This document shows positions 26,901-40,691 of a stretch of DNA of 64,000 nt, in pieces. Source of the stretch: Auanema rhodensis (lineage: Eukaryota; Nematoda; Chromadorea; Rhabditida; Rhabditidae); the NCBI GenBank assembly GCA_964057225.1, contig OZ059900.1:24071638-24135637 (forward strand), read 5' to 3'. The notes beneath the pieces were generated by a model. It did no database searches. It was given only the letters and a program-made list of their open reading frames with translations, and was not told the origin of the DNA. Numbering within the stretch: the stretch's first letter is position 1; every line of letters begins with the position of its first letter. The translations under genes were made by a program, and so were the position numbers.

Positions 26901-29746
26901 CATATGAGTCGTCAAATGCAACGAATTTCAGCGTGTTACATACTAAAATGAAGCATTTTACATGCTGAACACTAGAAGAATACAAAAACACAGTATTTCC
27001 CATGAGAAATATTTTATTATGCTGGAAAACCAGTTTGTGGAAATTTCGCTGTAAACAAGGTTTTGACTTACGATTTCATGTGTTCAAACTCATGCAATGT
27101 CAATGAAACCTAGCTCAAAATTGTTCGTACAACGTCTAGTTCCACTTTCACGACAAAAAAACAGGGGTTAGAAAATTAAGGAAATTAGCATATTCTGAGG
27201 GCACGCCCCTTATGGCTAATATTGATTAAATCGATTTTTGTTCATATGAGTCGTGAAATGCAACGAATTTCAGCGTGTTACATACTAAAATGAAGCATTT
27301 TACATGCTGAACACTAGAAAAATACAAAAACACAGTATTTCCCATGAGAAATATTTTATCATGCTGGAAAACCAGTTTTTGGAAATTTCGCTGTAAACAA
27401 GGTTTTGACTTACGATTTCATGTGTTCAAACTCATGCAATGTCAATGAAACCTAGGTCAAAATTGTTCGTACAACGTCTAGTTCCACTTTCACGACAAAA
27501 AAACAGGGGTTAGAAAATTAAGGAAATTAGCATATTCTGAGGGCACGCCCCTTATGGCTAATATTGATTAAATCGATTTTTGTTCATATGAGTCGTCAAA
27601 TGCAACGAATTTCAGCGTGTTACACACTAAAATGAAGCATTTCACATGCTGAACACTAGAAGAATACAAAAACACAGTATTTCCCATGAGAAATATTTTA
27701 TTATGCTGGAAAACCAGTTTTTCGAAATTTCGCTGTAAACAAGGTTTTGACTTACGATTTCATGTGTTCAAACTCATGCAATGTCAATGAAACCTAGCTC
27801 AAAATTGTTCGTACAACGTCTAGTTCCACTTTCACAACAAAAAAACAAGGGTTAGAAAATTAAGGAAATTAGCATATTCTGAGGGCACGCCCCTTATGGC
27901 TAATATTGATTAAATCGATTTTTGTTCATATGAGTCGTCAAATGCAACGAATTTCAGCGTGTTACATACTAAAATGAAGCATTTTACATGCTGAACACTA
28001 GAAAAATACAAAAACACAGTATTTCCCATGAGAAATATTTTATTATGCTGGAAAACCAGTTTTTGGAAATTTCGCTGTAAACAAGGTTTTGACTTACGAT
28101 TTCATGTGTTCAAACTCATGCAATGTCAATGAAACCTAGCTCAAAATTGTTCGTACAACGTCTAGTTCCACTTTCACGACAAAAAAACAGGGGTTAGAAA
28201 ATTAAGGAAATTAGCATATTCTGGGGGTACGCCCCTTATGGCTAATATTGATTAAATCGATTTTTGTTCATATGAGTCGTCAAATGCAACGAATTTCAGC
28301 GTGTTACATACTAAAATGAAGCATTTTACATGCTGAACACTAGAAAAATACAAAAACACAGTATTTCCCATGAGAAATATTTTATTATGCTGGAAAACCA
28401 GTTTTTGGAAATTTCGCTGTAAACAAGGTTTTGACTTACGATTTCATGTGTTCAAACTCATGCAATGTCAATGAAACCTAGGTCAAAATTGTTCGTACAA
28501 CGTCTAGTTCCACTTTCACGACAAAAAAACAGGGGTTAGAAAATTAAGGAAATTAGCATATTCTGAGGGCACGCCCCTTATGGCTAATATTGATTAAATC
28601 GATTTTTGTTCATATGAGTCGTCAAATGCAACGAATTTCAGCGTGTTACACACTAAAATGAAGCATTTCACATGCTGAACACTAGAAGAATACAAAAACA
28701 CAGTATTTCCCATGAGAAATATTTTATTATGCTGGAAAACCAGTTTTTGGAAATTTCGCTGTAAACAAGGTTTTGACTTACGATTTCATGTGTTCAAACT
28801 CATGCAATGTCAATGAAACCTAGCTCAAAATTGTTCGTACAACGTCTAGTTCCACTTTCACGACAAAAAAACAGGGGTTAGAAAATTAAGGAAATTAGCA
28901 TATTCTGAGGGCACGCCCCTTATGGCTAATATTGATTAAATCGATTTTTGTTCATATGAGTCGTCAAATGCAACGAATTTCAGCGTGTTACACACTAAAA
29001 TGAAGCATTTCACATGCTGAACACTAGAAGAATACAAAAACACAGTATTTCCCATGAGAAATATTTTATTATGCTGGAAAACCAGTTTTTCGAAATTTCG
29101 CTGTAAACAAGGTTTTGACTTACGATTTCATGTGTTCAAACTCATGCAATGTCAATGAAACCTAGCTCAAAATTGTTCGTACAACGTCTAGTTCCACTTT
29201 CACAACAAAAAAACAAGGGTTAGAAAATTAAGGAAATTAGCATATTCTGAGGGCACGCCCCTTATGGCTAATATTGATTAAATCGATTTTTGTTCATATG
29301 AGTCGTCAAATGCAACGAATTTCAGCGTGTTACATACTAAAATGAAGCATTTTACATGCTGAACACTAGAAAAATACAAAAACACAGTATTTCCCATGAG
29401 AAATATTTTATCATGCTGGAAAACCAGTTTTTGGAAATTTCGCTGTAAACAAGGTTTTGACTTACGATTTCATGTGTTCAAACTCATGCAATGTCAATGA
29501 AACCTAGCTCAAAATTGTTCGTACAACGTCTAGTTCCACTTTCACGACAAAAAAACAGGGGTTAGAAAATTAAGGAAATTAGCATATTCTGGGGGTACGC
29601 CCCTTATGGCTAATATTGATTAAATCGATTTTTGTTCATATGAGTCGTCAAATGCAACGAATTTCAGCGTGTTACATACTAAAATGAAGCATTTTACATG
29701 CTGAACACTAGAAGAATACAAAAACACAGTATTTCCCATGAGAAAT
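23933..29746. repeat. Marker-linked higher-order repeats (GGTC, CACAAC, GGGGGTAC)
   Basis: Three rare markers travel together: CCTAGGTC instead of CCTAGCTC (units at 23933, 25985, 27353, 28379), CACAAC instead of CACGAC on D units (25301, 26327, 27695, 29063), and CTGGGGGTACG instead of CTGAGGGCACG on the following A or E unit (25643, 26669, 28037, 29405). Spacing between successive CACAAC units is 1026, 1368 and 1368 bp, so a three- to four-unit segment was amplified about four times with gain or loss of single units. The units between are C, A, B or F types. No gene is present. Confidence 0.85.
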
Positions 29747-32700
29747 ATTTTATTATGCTGGAAAACCAGTTTGTGGAAATTTCGCTGTAAACAAGGTTTT
29801 GACTTACGATTTCATGTGTTCAAACTCATGCAATGTCAATGAAACCTAGCTCAAAATTGTTCGTACAACGTCTAGTTCCACTTTCACGACAAAAAAACAG
29901 GGGTTAGAAAATTAAGGAAATTAGCATATTCTGAGGGCACGCCCCTTATGGCTAATATTGATTAAATCGATTTTTGTTCATATGAGTCGTCAAATGCAAC
30001 GAATTTCAGCGTGTTACATACTAAAATGAAGCATTTTACATGCTGAACACTAGAAAAATACAAAAACACAGTATTTCCCATGAGAAATATTTTATCATGC
30101 TGGAAAACCAGTTTTTGGAAATTTCGCTGTAAACAAGGTTTTGACTTACGATTTCATGTGTTCAAACTCATGCAATGTCAATGAAACCTAGCTCAAAATT
30201 GTTTGTACAACGTCTAGTTCCACTTTCACGACAAAAAAACAAGGGTTAGAAAATTAAGGAAATTAGCATATTCTGAGGGCACGCCCCTTATGGCTAATAT
30301 TGATTAAATCGATTTTTGTTTATATGAGTCGTCAAATGCAACGAATTTCAGCGTGTTACATACTAAAATGAAGCATTTTACATGCTGAACACTAGAAAAA
30401 TACAAAAACACAGTATTTCCCATGAGAAATATTTTATTATGCTGGAAAACCAGTTTTTGGAAATTTCGCTGTAAACAAGGTTTTGACTTACGATTTCATG
30501 TGTTCAAACTCATGCAATGTCAATGAAACCTAGCTCAAAATTGTTCGTACAACGTCTAGTTCCACTTTCACGACAAAAAAACAGGGGTTAGAAAATTAAG
30601 GAAATTAGCATATTCTGAGGGCACGCCCCTTATGGCTAATATTGATTAAATCGATTTTTGTTCATATGAGTCGTCAAATGCAACGAATTTCAGCGTGTTA
30701 CACACTAAAATGAAGCATTTCACATGCTGAACACTAGAAGAATACAAAAACACAGTATTTCCCATGAGAAATATTTTATTATGCTGGAAAACCAGTTTTT
30801 CGAAATTTCGCTGTAAACAAGGTTTTGACTTACGATTTCATGTGTTCAAACTCATGCAATGTCAATGAAACCTAGCTCAAAATTGTTCGTACAACGTCTA
30901 GTTCCACTTTCACGACAAAAAAACAAGGGTTAGAAAATTAAGGAAATTAGCATATTCTGAGGGCACGCCCCTTATGGCTAATATTGATTAAATCGATTTT
31001 TGTTCATATGAGTCGTAAAATGCAACGAATTTCAGCGTGTTACATACTAAAATGAAGCATTTTACATGCTGAACACTAGAAAAATACAAAAACACAGTAT
31101 TTCCCATGAGAAATATTTTATTATGCTGGAAAACCAGTTTTTGGAAATTTCGCTGTAAACAAGGTTTTGACTTACGATTTCATGTGTTCAAACTCATGCA
31201 ATGTCAATGAAACCTAGCTCAAAATTGTTCGTACAACGTCTAGTTCCACTTTCACGACAAAAAAACAGGGGTTAGAAAATTAAGGAAATTAGCATATTCT
31301 GAGGGCACGCCCCTTATGGCTAATATTGATAAAATCGATTTTTGTTCATATGAGTCGTCAAATGCAACGAATTTCAGCGTGTTACATACTAAAATGAAGC
31401 ATTTTACATGCTGAACACTAGAAGAATACAAAAACACAGTATTTCCCATGAGAAATATTTTATTATGCTGGAAAACCAGTTTGTGGAAATTTCGCTGTAA
31501 ACAAGGTTTTGACTTACGATTTCATGTGTTCAAACTCATGCAATGTCAATGAAACCTAGCTCAAAATTGTTCGTACAACGTCTAGTTCCACTTTCACGAC
31601 AAAAAAACAGGGGTTAGAAAATTAAGGAAATTAGCATATTCTGAGGGCACGCCCCTTATGGCTAATATTGATTAAATCGATTTTTGTTCATATGAGTCGT
31701 CAAATGCAACGAATTTCAGCGTGTTACATACTAAAATGAAGCATTTTACATGCTGAACACTAGAAAAATACAAAAACACAGTATTTCCCATGAGAAATAT
31801 TTTATCATGCTGGAAAACCAGTTTTTGGAAATTTCGCTGTAAACAAGGTTTTGACTTACGATTTCATGTGTTCAAACTCATGCAATGTCAATGAAACCTA
31901 GCTCAAAATTGTTTGTACAACGTCTAGTTCCACTTTCACGACAAAAGAACAAGGGTTAGAAAATTAAGGAAATTAGCATATTCTGAGGGCACGCCCCTTA
32001 TGGCTAATATTGATTAAATCGATTTTTGTTCATATGAGTCGTCAAATGCAACGAATTTCAGCGTGTTACATACTAACATGAAGCATTTTACATGCTGAAC
32101 ACTAGAAAAATACAAAAACACAGTATTTCCCATGAGAAATATTTTATTATGCTGGAAAACCAGTTTTTGGAAATTTCGCTGTAAACAAGGTTTTGACTTA
32201 CGATTTCATGTGTTCAAACTCATGCAATGTCAATGAAACCTAGCTCAAAATTGTTCGTACAACGTCTAGTTCCACTTTCACGACAAAAAAACAGGGGTTA
32301 GAAAATTAAGGAAATTAGCATATTCTGAGGGCACGCCCCTTATGGCTAATATTGATTAAATCGATTTTTGTTCATATGAGTCGTCAAATGCAACGAATTT
32401 CAGCGAGTTACACACTAAAATGAAGCATTTCACATGCTGAACACTAGAAGAATACAAAAACACAGTATTTCCCATGAGAAATATTTTATTATGCTGGAAA
32501 ACCAGTTTTTCGAAATTTCGCTGTAAACAAGGTTTTGACTTACGATTTCATGTGTTCAAACTCATGCAATGTCAATGAAACCTAGCTCAAAATTGTTCGT
32601 ACAACGTCTAGTTCCACTTTCACGACAAAAAAACAGGGGTTAGAAAATTAAGGAAATTAGCATATTCTGAGGGCACGCCCCTTATGGCTAATATTGATTA

Positions 32701-35700
32701 AATCGATTTTTGTTCATATGAGTCGTCAAATGCAACGAATTTCAGCGTGTTACAAACTAAAATGAAGCATTTTACATGCTGAACACTAGAAAAATACAAA
32801 AACACAGTATTTCCCATGAGAAATATTTTATTATGCTGGAAAACCAGTTTTTGGAAATTTCGCTGTAAACAAGGTTTTGACTTACGATTTCATGGGTTCA
32901 AACTCATGCAATGTCAATGAAACCTAGCTCAAAATTGTTCGTACAACGTCTAGTTCCACTTTCACGACAAAAAAACAGGGGTTAGAAAATTAAGGAAATT
33001 AGCATATTCTGAGGGCACGCCCCTTATGGCTAATATTGATTAAATCGATTTTTGTTCATATGAGTCGTCAAATGCAACGAATTTCAGCGTGTTACATACT
33101 AAAATGAAGCATTTTACATGCTGAACACTAGAAAAATACAAAAACACAGTATTTCCCATGAGAAATATTTTATCATGCTGGAAAACCAGTTTTTGGAAAT
33201 TTCGCTGTAAACAAGGTTTTGACTTACGATTTCATGTGTTCAAACTCATGCAATGTCAATGAAACCTAGCTCAAAATTGTTCGTACAACGTCTAGTTCCA
33301 CTTTCACGACAAAAAAACAGGGGTTAGAAAATTAAGGAAATTAGCATATTCTGAGGGCACGCCCCTTATGGCTAATATTGATTAAATCGATTTTTGTTCA
33401 TATGAGTCGTCAAATGCAACGAATTTCAGCGTGTTACACACTAAAATGAAGCATTTCACATGCTGAACACTAGAAGAATACAAAAACACAGTATTTCCCA
33501 TGAGAAATATTTTATTATGCTGGAAAACCAGTTTTTCGAAATTTCGCTGTAAACAAGGTTTTGACTTACGATTTCATGTGTTCAAACTCATGCAATGTCA
33601 ATGAAACCTAGCTCAAAATTGTTCGTACAACGTCTAGTTCCACTTTCACGACAAAAAAACAAGGGTTAGAAAATTAAGGAAATTAGCATATTCTGAGGGC
33701 ACGCCCCTTATGGCTAATATTGATTAAATCGATTTTTGTTCATATGAGTCGTCAAATGCAACGAATTTCAGCGTGTTACATACTAAAATGAAGCATTTTA
33801 CATGCTGAACACTAGAAAAATACAAAAACACAGTATTTCCCATGAGAAATATTTTATCATGCTGGAAAACCAGTTTTTGGAAATTTCGCTGTAAACAAGG
33901 TTTTGACTTACGATTTCATGTGTTCAAACTCATGCAATGTCAATGAAACCTAGCTCAAAATTGTTTGTACAACGTCTAGTTCCACTTTCACGACAAAAAA
34001 ACAAGGGTTAGAAAATTAAGGAAATTAGCATATTCTGAGGGCACGCCCCTTATGGCTAATATTGATTAAATCGATTTTTGTTCATATGAGTCGTCAAATG
34101 CAACGAATTTCAGCGTGTTACATACTAAAATGAAGCATTTTACATGCTGAACACTAGAAAAATACAAAAACACAGTATTTCCCATGAGAAATATTTTATT
34201 ATGCTGGAAAACCAGTTTTTGGAAATTTCGCTGTAAACAAGGTTTTGACTTACGATTTCATGTGTTCAAACTCATGCAATGTCAATGAAACCTAGCTCAA
34301 AATTGTTCGTACAACGTCTAGTTCCACTTTCACGACAAAAAAACAGGGGTTAGAAAATTAAGGAAATTAGCATATTCTGAGGGCACGCTCCTTATGGCTA
34401 ATATTGATTAAATCGATTTTTGTTCATATGAGTCGTCAAATGCAACGAATTTCAGCGTGTTACACACTAAAATGAAGCATTTCACATGCTGAACACTAGA
34501 AGAATACAAAAACACAGTATTTCCCATGAGAAATATTTTATTATGCTGGAAAACCAGTTTTTCGAAATTTCGCTGTAAACAAGGTTTTGACTTACGATTT
34601 CATGTGTTCAAACTCATGCAATGTCAATGAAACCTAGCTCAAAATTGTTCGTACAACGTCTAGTTCCACTTTCACGACAAAAAAACAAGGGTTAGAAAAT
34701 TAAGGAAATTAGCATATTCTGAGGGCACGCCCCTTATGGCTAATATTGATTAAATCGATTTTTGTTCATATGAGTCGTCAAATGCAACGAATTTCAGCGT
34801 GTTACATACTAAAATGAAGCATTTTACATGCTGAAGACTAGAAAAATACAAAAACACAGTATTTCCCATGAGAAATATTTTATTATGCTGGAAAACCAGT
34901 TTTTGGAAATTTCGCTGTAAACAAGGTTTTGACTTACGATTTCATGTGTTCAAACTCATGCAATGTCAATGAAACCTAGCTCAAAATTGTTCGTACAACG
35001 TCTAGTTCCACTTTCACGACAAAAAAACAGGGGTTAGAAAATTAAGGAAATTAGCATATTCTGAGGGCACGCCCCTTATGGCTAATATTGATTAAATCGA
35101 TTTTTGTTCATATGAGTCGTCAAATGCAACGAATTTCAGCGTGTTACAAACTAAAATGAAGCATTTTACATGCTGAACACTAGAAGAATACAAAAACACA
35201 GTATTTCCCATGAGAAATATTTTATTATGCTGGAAAACCAGTTTGTGGAAATTTCGCTGTAAACAAGGTTTTGACTTACGATTTCATGTGTTCAAACTCA
35301 TGCAATGTCAATGAAACCTAGCTCAAAATTGTTCGTACAACGTCTAGTTCCACTTTCACGACAAAAAAACAGGGGTTAGAAAATTAAGGAAATTAGCATA
35401 TTCTGAGGGCACGCCCCTTATGGCTAATATTGATTAAATCGATTTTTGTTCATATGAGTCGTCAAATGCAACGAATTTCAGCGTGTTACATACTAAAATG
35501 AAGCATTTTACATGCTGAACACTAGAAAAATACAAAAACACAGTATTTCCCATGAGAAATATTTTATCATGCTGGAAAACCAGTTTTTGGAAATTTCGCT
35601 GTAAACAAGGTTTTGACTTACGATTTCATGTGTTCAAACTCATGCAATGTCAATGAAACCTAGCTCAAAATTGTTTGTACAACGTCTAGTTCCACTTTCA

Positions 35701-38638
35701 CGACAAAAAAACAAGGGTTAGAAAATTAAGGAAATTAGCATATTCTGAGGGCACGCCCCTTATGGCTAATATTGATTAAATCGATTTTTGTTCATATGAG
35801 TCGTCAAATGCAACGAATTTCAGCGTGTTACAAACTAAAATGAAGCATTTTACATGCTGAACACTAGAAGAATACAAAAACACAGTATTTCCCATGAGAA
35901 ATATTTTATTATGCTGGAAAACCAGTTTGTGGAAATTTCGCTGTAAACAAGGTTTTGACTTACGATTTCATGTGTTCAAACTCATGCAATGTCAATGAAA
36001 CCTAGCTCAAAATTGTTCGTACAACGTCTAGTTCCACTTTCACGACAAAAAAACAGGGGTTAGAAAATTAAGGAAATTAGCATATTCTGAGGGCACGCCC
36101 CTTATGGCTAATATTGATTAAATCGATTTTTGTTCATATGAGTCGTCAAATGCAACGAATTTCAGCGTGTTACATACTAAAATGAAGCATTTTACATGCT
36201 GAACACTAGAAAAATACAAAAACACAGTATTTCCCATGAGAAATATTTTATCATGCTGGAAAACCAGTTTTTGGAAATTTCGCTGTAAACAAGGTTTTGA
36301 CTTACGATTTCATGTGTTCAAACTCATGCAATGTCAATGAAACCTAGCTCAAAATTGTTTGTACAACGTCTAGTTCCACTTTCACGACAAAAAAACAAGG
36401 GTTAGAAAATTAAGGAAATTAGCATATTCTGAGGGCACGCCCCTTATGGCTAATATTGATTAAATCGATTTTTGTTCATATGAGTCGTCAAATGCAACGA
36501 ATTTCAGCGTGTTACATACTAAAATGAAGCATTTTACATGCTGAACACTAGAAAAATACAAAAACACAGTATTTCCCATGAGAAATATTTTATTATGCTG
36601 GAAAACCAGTTTTTGGAAATTTCGCTGTAAACAAGGTTTTGACTTACGATTTCATGTGTTCAAACTCATGCAATGTCAATGAAACCTAGCTCAAAATTGT
36701 TCGTACAACGTCTAGTTCCACTTTCACGACAAAAAAACAGGGGTTAGAAAATTAAGGAAATTAGCATATTCTGAGGGCACGCCCCTTATGGCTAATATTG
36801 ATTAAATCGATTTTTGTTCATATGAGTCGTCAAATGCAACGAATTTCAGCGTGTTACATACTAAAATGAAGCATTTTACATGCTGAACACTAGAAGAATA
36901 CAAAAACACAGTATTTCCCATGAGAAATATTTTATTATGCTGGAAAACCAGTTTTTGGAAATTTCGCTGTAAACAAGGTTTTGACTTACGATTTCATGTG
37001 TTCAAACTCATGCAATGTCAATGAAACCTAGCTCAAAATTGTTCGTACAACGTCTAGTTCCACTTTCACGACAAAAAAACAGGGGTTAGAAAATTAAGGA
37101 AATTAGCATATTCTGAGGGCACGCCCCTTATGGCTAATATTGATTAAATCGATTTTTGTTCATATGAGTCGTCAAATGCAACGAATTTCAGCGTGTTACA
37201 TACTAAAATGAAGCATTTTACATGCTGAACACTAGAAGAATACAAAAACACAGTATTTCCCATGAGAAATATTTTATTATGCTGGAAAACCAGTTTGTGG
37301 AAATTTCGCTGTAAACAAGGTTTTGACTTACGATTTCATGTGTTCAAACTCATGCAATGTCAATGAAACCTAGCTCAAAATTGTTCGTACAACGTCTAGT
37401 TCCACTTTCACGACAAAAAAACAGGGGTTAGAAAATTAAGGAAATTAGCATATTCTGAGGGCACGCCCCTTATGGCTAATATTGATTAAATCGATTTTTG
37501 TTCATATGAGTCGTCAAATGCAACGAATTTCAGCGTGTTACATACTAAAATGAAGCATTTTACATGCTGAAGACTAGAAAAATACAAAAACACAGTATTT
37601 CCCATGAGAAATATTTTATTATGCTGGAAAACCAGTTTTTGGAAATTTCGCTGTAAACAAGGTTTTGACTTACGATTTCATGTGTTCAAACTCATGCAAT
37701 GTCAATGAAACCTAGCTCAAAATTGTTCGTACAACGTCTAGTTCCACTTTCACGACAAAAAAACAGGGGTTAGAAAATTAAGGAAATTAGCATATTCTGA
37801 GGGCACGCCCCTTATGGCTAATATTGATTAAATCGATTTTTGTTCATATGAGTCGTCAAATGCAACGAATTTCAGCGTGTTACATACTAAAATGAAGCAT
37901 TTTACATGCTGAACACTAGAAGAATACAAAAACACAGTATTTCCCATGAGAAATATTTTATTATGCTGGAAAACCAGTTTTTGGAAGTTTCGCTGTAAAC
38001 AAGGTTTTGACTTACGATTTCATGTGTTCAAACTCATGCAATGTCAATGAAACCTAGCTCAAAATTGTTTGTACAACGTCTAGTTCCACTTTCACGACAA
38101 AAAAACAAGGGTTAGAAAATTAAGGAAATTAGCATATTCTGAGGGCACGCCCCTTATGGCTAATATTGATTAAATCGATTTTTGTTCATATGAGTCGTCA
38201 AATGCAACGAATTTCAGCGTGTTACATACTAAAATGAAGCATTTTACATGCTGAACACTAGAAAAATACAAAAACACAGTATTTCCCATGAGAAATATTT
38301 TATTATGCTGGAAAACCAGTTTTTGGAAATTTCGCTGTAAACAAGGTTTTGACTTACGATTTCATGTGTTCAAACTCATGCAATGTCAATGAAACCTAGC
38401 TCAAAATTGTTCGTACAACGTCTAGTTCCACTTTCACGACAAAAAAACAGGGGTTAGAAAATTAAGGAAATTAGCATATTCTGAGGGCACGCCCCTTATG
38501 GCTAATATTGATTAAATCGATTTTTGTTCATATGAGTCGTCAAATGCAACGAATTTCAGCGTGTTACACACTAAAATGAAGCATTTCACATGCTGAACAC
38601 TAGAAGAATACAAAAACACAGTATTTCCCATGAGAAAT
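29747..38638. repeat. Units 88-113: C/D/E/F/B units and F-B dimers
   Basis: The stretch holds the cleanest five-unit copy (30431-32140), C, D, A, E, F and B singles, hybrids such as 33167 (C8 head on a C tail) and 37955 (T8 head with T116 and A154), and F-B dimers at 35219 and 35903. The A273 plus G310 combination in units at 34877 and 35561 links the two dimers. GAAGACTA instead of GAACACTA occurs in the units at 34535 and 37271 and returns at 59162, 60531 and 61215. No gene is present. Confidence 0.8.
30431..32140. repeat. Five-unit higher-order repeat C-D-E-F-B, intact 1710-bp copy
   Basis: Units 90 (C), 91 (D), 92 (E), 93 (F) and 94 (B) are all 342 bp and carry the full diagnostic markers. 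Private changes are CGTAAAATG in D, T to A at 31331 in E, and AAAAGAAC and CTAACATG in B. The number of private changes suggests it is older than the copies at 6841 and 10261, which share their private markers. Confidence 0.8.
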
Positions 38639-40691
38639 ATTTTATTATGCTGGAAAACCAGTTTTTCGAAATTTCGCTGTAAACAAGGTTTTGACTTACG
38701 ATTTCATGTGTTCAAACTCATGCAATGTCAATGAAACCTAACTCAAAATTGTTCGTACAACGTCTAGTTCCACTTTCACGACAAAAAAACAGGGGTTAGA
38801 AAATTAAGGAAATTAGCATATTCTGAGGGCACGCCCCTTATGGCTAATATTGATTAAATCGATTTTTGTTCATATGAGTCGTCAAATGCAACGAATTTCA
38901 GCGTGTTACAAACTAAAATAAAGCATTTTACATGCTGAACACTAGAAAAATACAAAAACACAGTATTTCCCATGAGAAATATTTTATCATGCTGGAAAAC
39001 CAGTTTTTGGAAATTTCGCTGTAAACAAGGTTTTGACTTACGATTTCATGTGTTCAAACTCATGCAATGTCAATGAAACCTAGCTCAAAATTGTTCGTAC
39101 AACGTCTAGTTCCACTTTCACGACAAAAAAACAGGGGTTAGAAAATTAAGGAAATTAGCATATTCTGAGGGCACGCCCCTTATGGCTAATATTGATTAAA
39201 TCGATTTTTGTTCATATGAGTCGTCAAATGCAACGAATTTCAGCGTGTTATATACTAAAATGAAGCATTTTACATGCTGAACACTAGAAAAATACAAAAA
39301 CACAGTATTTCCCATGAGAAATATTTTATCATGCTGGAAAACCAGTTTTTGGAAATTTCGCTGTAAACAAGGTTTTGACTTACGATTTCATGTGTTCAAA
39401 CTCATGCAATGTCAATGAAACCTAGCTCAAAATTGTTCGTACAACGTCTAGTTCCACTTTCACGACAAAAAAACAGGGGTTAGAAAATTAAGGAAATTAG
39501 CATATTCTGAGGGCACGCCCCTTATGGCTAATATTGATTAAATCGATTTTTGTTCATATGAGTCGTCAAATGCAACGAATTTCAGCGTGTTACACATTAA
39601 AATGAAGCATTTTACATGCTGAACACTAGAAAAATACAAAAACACAGTATTTCCCATGAGAAATATTTTATCATGCTGGAAAACCAGTTTTTGGAAATTT
39701 CGCTGTAAACAAGGTTTTGACTTACGATTTCATGTGTTCAAACTCATGCAATGTCAATGAAACCTAGCTCAAAATTGTTTGTACAACGTCTAGTTCCACT
39801 TTCACGACAAAATAAACAGGGGTTAGAAAATTAAGGAAATTAGCATATTCTGAGGGCACGCCCCTTATGGCTAATATTGATTAAATCGATTTTTGTTCAT
39901 ATGAGTCGTCAAATGCAACGAATTTCAGCGTGTTACAAACTAAAATGAAGCATTTTACATGCTGAACACTAGAAAAATACAAAAACACAGTGTTTCCCAT
40001 GAGAAATATTTTATTATGCTGGAAAACCAGTTTTTGGAAATTTCGCTGTAAACAAGGTTTTGACTTACGATTTCATGTGTTCAAACTCATGCAACGTCAA
40101 TGAAACCTAGCTCAAAATTGTTCGTACAACGTCTAGTTCCACTTTCACGACAAAAAAACAGGGGTTAGAAAATTAAGGAAATTAGCATATTCTGAGGGCA
40201 CGCCCCTTATGGCTAATATTGATTAAATCGATTTTTGTTCATATGAGTCGTCAAATGCAACGAATTTCAGCGTGTTACATACTAAAATGAAGCATTTTAC
40301 ATGCTGAACACTAGAAAAATACAAAAACACAGTATTTCCCATGAGAAATATTTTATTATGCTGGAAAACCAGTTTTTGGAAATTTCGCTGTAAACAAGGT
40401 TTTGACTTACGATTTCATGTGTTCAAACTCATGCAATGTCAATGAAACCTAGCTCAAAATTGTTCGTACAACGTCTAGTTCCACTTTCACGACAAAAAAA
40501 CAAGGGTTAGAAAATTAAGGAAATTAGCATATTCTGAGGGCACGCCCCTTATGGCTAATATTGATTAAATCGATTTTTGTTCATATGAGTCGTCAAATGC
40601 AACGAATTTCAGCGTGTTACAAACTAAAATGAAGCATTTTACATGCTGAACACTAGAAAAATACAAAAACACAGTATTTCTCATGAGAAAT

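Noticed and set aside
31252-31449. Minus-strand 65-aa open frame as a gene
   Set aside because: It lies wholly inside one satellite unit, exists only because T31331A removes a stop present in the other units, and the predicted peptide has no recognisable domain. It is a chance ORF in repeat DNA.
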